Assembly (NCBI GenBank): GCA_938033975.1
Contig: CALHKJ010000021.1
Span: forward strand, 1 to 5,227
Reading direction: 5' to 3'
Length of the DNA stretch: 5,227 bases
DNA from: an uncultured Saprospiraceae bacterium
Lineage (GTDB): Bacteria > Bacteroidota > Bacteroidia > Chitinophagales > Saprospiraceae
Of this stretch, positions 1 through 5,227 are shown one piece after another; position 1 is the stretch's first letter; every line of letters starts with the position of its first letter. The translations under genes were made by a program, and so were the position numbers. The notes beneath the pieces are model-generated. The model had not been told where the DNA came from. It did not search any database and saw only the letters and a list, made by a program, of their open reading frames with translations.

Positions 1-239
1 ATGTAGATGGTGATTTTATGAGCAGAAACAATATTGGTCCGGGTTATATGACTCTCCACCCTGGCGGAATTCCTCATGGTCCTCACCCGGGTGCTTACGA
101 AAGATCTATTGGACAGACAGAGACAGAAGAATTGGCTGTTATGATCGATACCTTCAAGCCATTAAAGCTTACAGAAGATGCTTTGGCGATTGATGATGGA
201 AAGTATTATCAGAGTTGGTTGGACGGAGCTGAGCATTAA
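1..239 (+). CDS. hmgA: Homogentisate 1,2-dioxygenase, C-terminal fragment (5' end outside window)
   Basis: This is the last 78 or so codons of a gene that begins before the window; complete codons run from base 3 (V-D-G-D-F-M-S) to the TAA at 237-239. Homogentisate 1,2-dioxygenase is the cytoplasmic Fe(II) enzyme that opens the homogentisate ring to maleylacetoacetate in tyrosine and phenylalanine breakdown. The visible stretch LHPGGIPHGPHPGAYERS corresponds to the family's conserved C-terminal region, where the His of the HGP motif (codon 75-77 here) is expected to be an iron ligand, matching His371 of the human enzyme. The following segment, ELAVMIDTFKPL to YYQSWL, aligns with the family's C-terminal AFMFE to YHKCW segment. 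The ATG at 18 is internal and is not the start. A related cupin-type dioxygenase is the only reasonable alternative. No functional link to the downstream signalling genes is apparent. Confidence 0.88.
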   Translation, partial: VDGDFMSRNNIGPGYMTLHPGGIPHGPHPGAYERSIGQTETEELAVMIDTFKPLKLTEDALAIDDGKYYQSWLDGAEH

Positions 240-336
240 TTAAAACAGTGGCTCTGTTATGTGGCTGCTTCAAAAGAGATTCAACTTTTAGGAATGTAAA
301 CACCAGAAGTACAACATTCAGAATTGATAATTATTA

Positions 337-372
337 ATCTGCTTGACTAACAAATCAAACAATCTTGCTTGA
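337..372 (+). repeat. Imperfect direct repeat upstream of the sensor kinase gene
   Basis: ATCTGCTTGA at 337-346 recurs as ATCTTGCTTGA at 362-372, differing by one inserted T, with a period of about 25 bp. It lies 46-81 bases before the TTG start of the kinase gene, where a promoter or operator would be expected. I see no clear Bacteroidota promoter (TTTG plus TAnnTTTG) beside it, and a repeat this short in AT-rich DNA could be chance. The rest of 240-417 shows only weak inverted repeats and no small gene. Confidence 0.25.
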
Positions 373-417
373 TGTCCAAAATATAAATCATATCTTAATT
401 GGCATCAAAAAGTAAAA

Positions 418-3400
418 TTGATTAAAAAATTTCTATTCATAGCAATTGGCTTTCTAAGCACTCAAATTCTATTCTCACAACAGTATCAGTTTGAGAATAT
501 AAGCACTACGGATGGTCTTTCTCAAAATTCTGTTGTTGCGATTGCTGAAGATTCATTAGGCTTCATTTGGTTTGCAACACAAGATGGCCTGAATAGGTTT
601 GACGGTACTTACTTTATGAATTATGAAATCTTTTTCAAAGACATCACTAAAAGTGATTACAGTCAGCTTGGCAGATTACTTGTTGATAAGCAAAAAAAGA
701 TTTGGATGACTACACTGAGTGGAGGCCTTCAATACTACAATCAACAAACTGACAAGTTTAAAGTGATCAAGGGTGTAAAAGATGTAAGTTCTATAATCCA
801 AATTGATGCTAACAGCTACTATGTAACAAGTTTCACCAATGGTCTCTTTTTATTAAAGTTTGACGGATCTGAATTCCTACCAGAAAATTTGATTGAAAAT
901 AAATACATCAAACAAATTCATATCGCTGATGAGCTTATACTTCTTACAGATGATGGGCTTATAAAATACAATCCTGAATCCAATATAGAAACTCATCTAT
1001 TTAAAGGGATGGGCCATATCGGTGATCTAATAGTCAATAACAAGAATGAATACCTCTTTTCGGCACATAGTAATAAGATTTATCAAACAAATGCTTTAGC
1101 AAAACCTACACTTTTTTTAGACCTTCCAGGAAAAAGTAAAATCCAGGATCTATTTATTGATAGCTCTAAAAAACTTTGGATTGCTACTCGTGGAGAAGGT
1201 CTCTTTTTGTTTGATAATGACAAACTTTCAAACTTTAAAACCAATCCTATAAATCCAAATTCGATAAGTTACAACGATGTACTTTGTGTATTTGAAGATA
1301 GCCGTAAAAATATTTGGTTTGGAACGGACGGTAGAGGTGTCAATTTATTACTAGGAAACCAGAAACCTATCAAGCTGTTGACAAACAATTTGACTCCACA
1401 AAATATACCTGTCGATGTACCAAGAGCAATAAGCACAGATAAAGAAGGAAATTTTTGGATAGGAACATCAGGAAAAGGTCTTTCAAAAGTTTCAAGTGAT
1501 TTTACCAAATTTGAAAATTTCAACACTCAGAATTTTTCAAATGTAGGATTCAAAAACGATAGAATCATGAGCTTGTATCATGATGATTTAGACAATCTTT
1601 GGATCGGCTGTCAAGATGGAGGACTTTTATTAAAGAGGAAAAATGAGGCTACTTTTAATCAAATTGAATTAAAAGCCAATACCATTTGGATCATTAAAGA
1701 AGCAGATGATAAAAATTTGTGGATTGGCACAAGATCATCCGGATTATTGTTACTCAACAAAAGCACTTTTTCTTATCAAAGTATTCAGAATAATACCGGC
1801 TATAAAGATTTAGACAAAGAAAGCATCAGAGCTATCACAAAAACTAATATCAAGGGACAATTCTTTATCGGAACCGAGAGAGGGAGAGTCTTTGAAATTG
1901 AAAACTTTCAGGTTTCAAAGGAGATTTCAATAAATGCATATGATCTTGGATCCATAAAGTCATTGCACTACAGTGATAGTAAACTGTGGATAGGATCTCA
2001 AAAATCAGGACTCATAATTAAAGATTTATCTAACGAAAAAGAATGGCATATCAACAAATCAAAAGGTTTGCCCAACAATGTCATTTATAGCATTCTTCCT
2101 CAAAATGGAAAAGAACTCTGGATAAGCACGAACAATGGAATTTGTCAAATTGATAAAGAAAAATTATTGACTGATGAATCTGGATATATAAAACAACATC
2201 TGACAACTTCAAATGGCTTGGTCAGCAATGAATTCAACACAGGTGCATTTCACTTGGACAGTACAGGAACCATGTATTTTGGTGGAATTGATGGAATAAA
2301 TTGGTTTAATCCAGATGAGATTACAAAAGACACGAACCCAATTAACATTGTTTTGTTAGACCTAATTACCTCAGACAAAAACGGGAGTAAAGTCATCAAT
2401 CTCATCAACAAAGCTGAAATCGAGCTGAAATATCCTGTAAGAAACTTCCAACTCAAATATATAGCTCAATCATTTTCCTCAAAAAGTAAACCAAAATACA
2501 AGTACATGTTTGAAGGAATCAATGAAGACTGGGTTGACAATGGAAACAATGAACTTGTCAGTTTTTCAAACATAAGTCCTGGAGATTACACCTTTAAAAT
2601 TCTTTGCACAAACAAAGATGGTGAATGGTCCAATAATTCTACCAATCTCTCAATTAAAATTCTACCGACTTTTTGGCAGACAAATTGGTTCAAATTACTA
2701 AGTATTATTTCATCTGTGACCTTACTTTGGTTTTTTTATCATATAAGAGTTAGGGAGTTAAAGCGTTCCTCAGAATTGAAAGAACAATTAAGTTTAATAG
2801 AAGCAAAGGCCCTAAAGTTGCAGATGAACCCACATTTTATTTTTAATAGTTTGAATGCAATTGACAATTATATTCTAAAAAATGAAAAAATAATTGCTTC
2901 AGAATATTTATCAAAGTTCTCAAAACTAATGAGGCAGATTTTAGATTTTTCAGAACAAAGCCAAATTTCGCTAACTCAAGAGCTTGACATTCTAGAGCTT
3001 TACATAAAGATGGAGCAACTTAGATATCATGATCGTTTTGAATACACGCTTAACATTCAATCTGATATAAATACAGATGAGCTAAAAGTCCCACCGCTTG
3101 TACTACAGCCTTTTGTAGAAAACGCGATCTGGCATGGCCTTATGCATATTGAAAATGGTGGCCTACTAAAGATTGATATATTAAAAAGCGATAGTGGCAT
3201 CAAGTGTCTAATAGATGATAACGGCATTGGTCGAGAAAAAGCTGCAATTATCAATTCTAAGTCTGCCACTAAATCAAAATCTTATGGAATGAACATTACT
3301 GAAAAACGACTTTCTTTAATTAACGACCTGAACAAAAATAATGCATCGGTTTTGGTTCATGATAAAAAAAATGCAGATGGCTCCGCTGCAGGAACGACTA

Positions 3401-3426
3401 TTGAAATTAATTTCCCAAATAACTAA
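418..3426 (+). CDS. Two-component propeller sensor histidine kinase, LytS type (Reg_prop / Y_Y_Y / His_kinase / HATPase_c)
   Basis: This 1002-residue membrane sensor kinase is not a hybrid: it has no receiver or AraC domain. A signal peptide spans residues 1-20 (KK, hydrophobic core, LFS|QQ). About 14 propeller blades follow. Their repeat signature, of the form D..G.(L/I)W(I/F)GT..GL, is centred near residues 51, 96, 135, 174, 212, 254, 300, 347, 395, 435, 482, 524, 568 and 620, which fits two seven-bladed propellers. A Y_Y_Y domain covers about 675-749 (YKYMFEGINEDW, then SPGDYTFKI). One membrane helix lies at about 758-776, followed by a short coiled coil (777-802). The LytS-type phosphoacceptor is H806 in QMNPHFIFNSLN. 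The ATP-binding domain has its N box at N902 (QPFVENAIWHG), DDNGIG at 933-938, YGM at 956-958 and GTT at 992-994. The start is TTG: the frame is closed upstream by TGA at 370-372 with no ATG or GTG after it, and any later start would lose the signal peptide. The likely partner is the LytTR regulator at 4398. The ligand is unknown. Confidence 0.93.
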   Translation: MIKKFLFIAIGFLSTQILFSQQYQFENISTTDGLSQNSVVAIAEDSLGFIWFATQDGLNRFDGTYFMNYEIFFKDITKSDYSQLGRLLVDKQKKIWMTTLSGGLQYYNQQTDKFKVIKGVKDVSSIIQIDANSYYVTSFTNGLFLLKFDGSEFLPENLIENKYIKQIHIADELILLTDDGLIKYNPESNIETHLFKGMGHIGDLIVNNKNEYLFSAHSNKIYQTNALAKPTLFLDLPGKSKIQDLFIDSSKKLWIATRGEGLFLFDNDKLSNFKTNPINPNSISYNDVLCVFEDSRKNIWFGTDGRGVNLLLGNQKPIKLLTNNLTPQNIPVDVPRAISTDKEGNFWIGTSGKGLSKVSSDFTKFENFNTQNFSNVGFKNDRIMSLYHDDLDNLWIGCQDGGLLLKRKNEATFNQIELKANTIWIIKEADDKNLWIGTRSSGLLLLNKSTFSYQSIQNNTGYKDLDKESIRAITKTNIKGQFFIGTERGRVFEIENFQVSKEISINAYDLGSIKSLHYSDSKLWIGSQKSGLIIKDLSNEKEWHINKSKGLPNNVIYSILPQNGKELWISTNNGICQIDKEKLLTDESGYIKQHLTTSNGLVSNEFNTGAFHLDSTGTMYFGGIDGINWFNPDEITKDTNPINIVLLDLITSDKNGSKVINLINKAEIELKYPVRNFQLKYIAQSFSSKSKPKYKYMFEGINEDWVDNGNNELVSFSNISPGDYTFKILCTNKDGEWSNNSTNLSIKILPTFWQTNWFKLLSIISSVTLLWFFYHIRVRELKRSSELKEQLSLIEAKALKLQMNPHFIFNSLNAIDNYILKNEKIIASEYLSKFSKLMRQILDFSEQSQISLTQELDILELYIKMEQLRYHDRFEYTLNIQSDINTDELKVPPLVLQPFVENAIWHGLMHIENGGLLKIDILKSDSGIKCLIDDNGIGREKAAIINSKSATKSKSYGMNITEKRLSLINDLNKNNASVLVHDKKNADGSAAGTTIEINFPNN

Positions 3427-3501
3427 GACTTACTAATTCTAAGATTACCACTAACCATTTATTTTCCGCCACTTACTAAGTCGTCCTGCCACTCACTCAT
3501 T
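3425..3501 (+). promoter_or_regulatory. Four phased direct repeats, candidate LytTR-regulator operator
   Basis: Four 14-bp units begin at 3425, 3447, 3468 and 3488: AAGACTTACTAATT, ACCACTAACCATTT, GCCACTTACTAAGT and GCCACTCACTCATT. The consensus is RCCACTNACTNATT, and every unit keeps ACTNAC. The steps of 22, 21 and 20 bp put all copies on one face of the DNA. LytTR regulators are known to bind pairs of direct repeats about 21 bp apart, and the E. coli BtsR (YehT) half-site ACC(A/G)CT(C/T)A matches units 2, 3 and 4 at seven of eight positions each. Unit 1 is weakest at its left end and overlaps the kinase stop codon. The array sits upstream of the 3576 gene, where an activator would bind. I infer that the regulator encoded at 4398 is the binder; the repeats themselves are directly visible. 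Confidence 0.62.
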
Positions 3502-3528
3502 AGCCATAATTTAGCCTAAATATTACTG

Positions 3529-3536
3529 CATTTTTG
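3529..3536 (+). promoter_or_regulatory. Possible -7 promoter element for the exported protein gene
   Basis: CATTTTTG matches the Bacteroidota -7 consensus TAnnTTTG at five of six fixed positions. It would place transcription start near 3543, and the last operator unit would end near -42, a normal place for an activator. No good TTTG -33 element lies at the right distance, which would fit an activator-dependent promoter. A competing candidate is TAATTTAG at 3507-3514, also five of six, which would bring the last repeat over the -33 region. Neither is secure. Confidence 0.2.
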
Positions 3537-3575
3537 ATAAGAATAATACAATATTGAAAATCCTAAATATTTAAC

Positions 3576-4304
3576 ATGAGGAAGATAGTTTTCAGTCTAC
3601 CCTTTTTATTATTGCTCACTTGTACGACACACTTATTAGGTCAACTTGGAGATTTGTTGGACGCTTTTGAAGTTTCCATAGATCCAAGTGGCAAGGATAA
3701 AGCCTTACCAACTAGTTACACATTTGATTATGAGTACCAATTGGAAAATATTTACAAAGGAAAAAAAGATACGATAGTTATTCATATGAATAAGAGTGCA
3801 AGCATTGTTGCGGTTGTTGAGGATGGAAAAGACGAAACTGATATAATTCTAACAGACCATTCTCTAAAGAAATCCTTACTCTATAAAATTGGCAAAAGAA
3901 ATGGTAATAAAGGTATGATGAAATTACCATACATGGATCTTCGTAAAATTGCAAAAAAGATGGCGGATAGAAATAGCACCAATTCAACGATTGTTCCAAC
4001 TGGAAAAACAAAAATTATTGAAGGCTATGTCTGTGAAGAATACAAAACATCTGACTCAAAAAATACTGGCTATATATATGTAAGTAATGATACAGAAATT
4101 GCAGGCTTCAACATTGCTGGAATCTCAAATGTTGATTTGCCAAATTCAACCTCTTCATTACCGGGTTTTCAAGATGCATTACTAATGGAAATGACCAGCC
4201 ACAATAAAAAGAATCCAAAGAAAAATGCATATGGCTTTAGATGCGTCAAATTGAACAAAAGTAAATTAGAACTAAACAACTCGGAATTCCATAGAACCAA
4301 TTAA
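3576..4304 (+). CDS. Exported DUF4412-like protein of unknown function
   Basis: This is a 242-residue protein with an N-terminal export signal (RK followed by FSLPFLLLL). Cleavage is most likely near G22/Q23. C16 lies in LLTC, but the T before it makes a poor lipobox, so a soluble periplasmic or outer-surface protein is more likely than a lipoprotein. The mature part has features of DUF4412-type proteins of Bacteroidota: an early beta strand YTFDYEYQLE, the central KTKIIEGYVCEEYK (G150, Y151, C153, Y156) followed by a strand GYIYVS, and a C-terminal strand pair LLMEMTS and GFRCVKLNKSKLE. C153 and C223 are the only cysteines seen after the signal and could pair. No catalytic motif is visible. 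The gene lies 149 bases after the kinase gene and 93 before the regulator gene, and the repeat array immediately upstream suggests it is a direct target of that system. The ATG at 3576 gives a complete signal peptide; there is no Shine-Dalgarno. The family call rests on motif resemblance only. Confidence 0.72.
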   Translation: MRKIVFSLPFLLLLTCTTHLLGQLGDLLDAFEVSIDPSGKDKALPTSYTFDYEYQLENIYKGKKDTIVIHMNKSASIVAVVEDGKDETDIILTDHSLKKSLLYKIGKRNGNKGMMKLPYMDLRKIAKKMADRNSTNSTIVPTGKTKIIEGYVCEEYKTSDSKNTGYIYVSNDTEIAGFNIAGISNVDLPNSTSSLPGFQDALLMEMTSHNKKNPKKNAYGFRCVKLNKSKLELNNSEFHRTN

Positions 4305-4397
4305 GTGCAACCATTATTTCAACGAGGTTTTATGATATCTAAACAATAATCTATATATTTTGGAAACATTTAGTTAGCAAATTAAATCAATTTCCAA

Positions 4398-5165
4398 ATG
4401 TCGGTAAGCTCAATAAAAACAATTCTCATTGATGACGAGCCTGCAGCACTTGAATCATTGAAACTAAAGTTAGAAATGTATTGCCCTGAAATCGAGGTGA
4501 TTGCTACGTGCAATACAGCTAAGCTTGGCTTAAAATCTATCATTGAACTCAAACCAGACTTGCTATTTCTTGACATTGAGATGCCTTGGATGAATGGCTT
4601 TGAATTGCTTAATTGCATTGCTGACAACATTCACTTTGATGTAGTTTTTGTTACTGCCTACGATCAATATGCCATCAGAGCATTTAAGGTTAAGGCACAA
4701 GATTATTTGTTGAAGCCAGTAGACAAGGATGATCTAATTAAGTGTATTGAACGAATTAAGGGTAAGTCTGAAAACTTCAATCAAGCGAAATTGACAGGCA
4801 TTCTTGAAGAAATGGATAATCCAATCAGCTTACAACGCATTTTACTACATACTAAAAATACGATTGAAGTTATTAGACAAGATGAAATCATCTATCTGCA
4901 AGCAGACTCAAACTATTGCAATGTCTATACTACTGACGGTAAACGACTAATGGTAACTAAAACTCTCAATAACTTAGAAAAGCTACTCGACCTCAATCAA
5001 TTTATTAGAATTCATAGGTCCTACACTGTCAATATTAATTTCATTAAAAAAATCTCCATTGAGGATGGAGTGTATGATGCAGTCTTAAAAGACGGAAACA
5101 AATTGCCAATCAGCAGAAGAAGAAAGGAGAAATTACTTGAATTACTTAATGAGATAAATAAGTAA
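4398..5165 (+). CDS. LytTR-family response regulator (REC-LytTR)
   Basis: This 255-residue cytoplasmic DNA-binding regulator is the usual length for the LytR/AlgR family. The receiver domain covers about residues 6-120: acidic pair D12-D13 in LIDDEP, phosphoacceptor D59 in FLDIEMPWMNG, T86 in FVTAYD and K106 in YLLKPVD, so all key residues are present. A linker (about 121-145) leads to the LytTR domain at about 147-250, with IIYLQADSNYCNVY (164-177), the IHRSYTVN motif (205-212) and PISRRRKEKL (237-246), the family's signature DNA-contacting segments. The obvious partner is the LytS-type kinase at 418, although the two genes are separated by the exported protein gene. The probable target is the direct-repeat array at 3425-3501. 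ATG 4398 starts just before the first receiver strand; no Shine-Dalgarno and no copy of the repeat is seen in the 93-base gap before it. The gene ends TAA-TAG-TCG-TGA, three in-frame stops in four codons. Confidence 0.94.
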   Translation: MSVSSIKTILIDDEPAALESLKLKLEMYCPEIEVIATCNTAKLGLKSIIELKPDLLFLDIEMPWMNGFELLNCIADNIHFDVVFVTAYDQYAIRAFKVKAQDYLLKPVDKDDLIKCIERIKGKSENFNQAKLTGILEEMDNPISLQRILLHTKNTIEVIRQDEIIYLQADSNYCNVYTTDGKRLMVTKTLNNLEKLLDLNQFIRIHRSYTVNINFIKKISIEDGVYDAVLKDGNKLPISRRRKEKLLELLNEINK

Positions 5166-5227
5166 TAGTCGTGAGGCTCCATCTTACAATCCCCCTCCTA
5201 CCTTATTTATTCAATAAGCCAAAACAA
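5166..5227. other. Non-coding tail after the regulator gene
   Basis: No gene starts here. The only structure is a 6-bp AT-only inverted repeat, CTTATT at 5202-5207 and AATAAG at 5213-5218, without a following T-run, so I do not call it a terminator. The window ends before the next gene. Confidence 0.4.

Noticed and set aside
244..258. Inverted repeat AACAG/CTGTT after the dioxygenase stop codon as a terminator
   Set aside because: Only a 5-bp stem with no following T-run; too weak to call.
343..348. TTGACT resembling a sigma70 -35 box
   Set aside because: No -10 box at 16-18 bp, and Bacteroidota use a different promoter consensus (TTTG / TAnnTTTG).
1269..1526. Minus-strand open frame inside the kinase gene (also those at 2250-2456 and 3057-3269)
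   Set aside because: They lie fully opposite a well-supported coding frame with recognised domains, have no domain signature of their own, and are expected by chance.
3427..3482. GACTTA (3427-3432) and TAAGTC (3477-3482) as an inverted repeat
   Set aside because: The arms are 44 bases apart and both fall within or at the edge of units 1 and 3 of the direct-repeat array, which explains the resemblance better.
3778..4011. Minus-strand open frame opposite the exported protein gene
   Set aside because: Low-complexity composition rich in Tyr, Phe and Gln, no recognisable motif, and fully within the + strand gene.
4305..4397. A second copy of the LytTR-type array or a promoter before the regulator gene
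   Set aside because: Only loose ACCATT-like matches 14 bp apart and a TATATATTTTG stretch that does not fit TAnnTTTG spacing; nothing defensible.
4382..4630. Minus-strand open frame opposite the start of the regulator gene
   Set aside because: It mirrors the conserved receiver-domain coding sequence; no independent support.
5202..5218. CTTATT/AATAAG hairpin after the regulator gene as a terminator
   Set aside because: Six AT-rich pairs and no T-run on the + strand; likely chance in AT-rich DNA.

Overview
The window looks like the chromosome of a member of the Bacteroidota. The DNA is AT-rich, and none of the three gene starts has a recognisable Shine-Dalgarno sequence. Two products carry short signal peptides, one ending in the FSQ style common in this phylum. 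The gene types fit too: a propeller-type LytS-like sensor kinase, a small secreted DUF4412-like protein and a LytTR response regulator. I cannot place it more precisely; a marine or environmental Flavobacteriia- or Saprospiria-like lineage is only a guess.

Layout (everything is on the + strand): 1-239 is the 3' end of a homogentisate 1,2-dioxygenase gene, whose upstream part lies outside the window. 240-417 is non-coding. 418-3426 encodes a 1002-residue membrane sensor histidine kinase with a TTG start. 3427-3575 is a short gap holding a phased array of four direct repeats. 3576-4304 encodes a 242-residue exported protein resembling DUF4412 proteins. 4305-4397 is a gap with nothing I can defend. 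4398-5165 encodes a REC-LytTR response regulator. 5166-5227 is non-coding tail.

How the genes probably work together: the kinase has a periplasmic part with about 14 propeller blades and a Y_Y_Y domain, one membrane span, and a cytoplasmic LytS-type kinase core. Its natural partner is the LytTR regulator two genes downstream. The exported protein gene sits between sensor and regulator.

The most interesting signal is upstream of that exported protein gene. Four copies of a 14-bp motif (consensus RCCACTNACTNATT) are spaced 22, 21 and 20 bp apart, on one face of the helix. This is the geometry expected for LytTR regulators, and the motif core closely resembles the ACC(A/G)CT(C/T)A half-site known for the E. 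coli LytTR regulator BtsR (YehT). The inference is a self-contained module: an extracellular cue is read by the propeller kinase, passed to the LytTR regulator, and drives the exported protein encoded between them.
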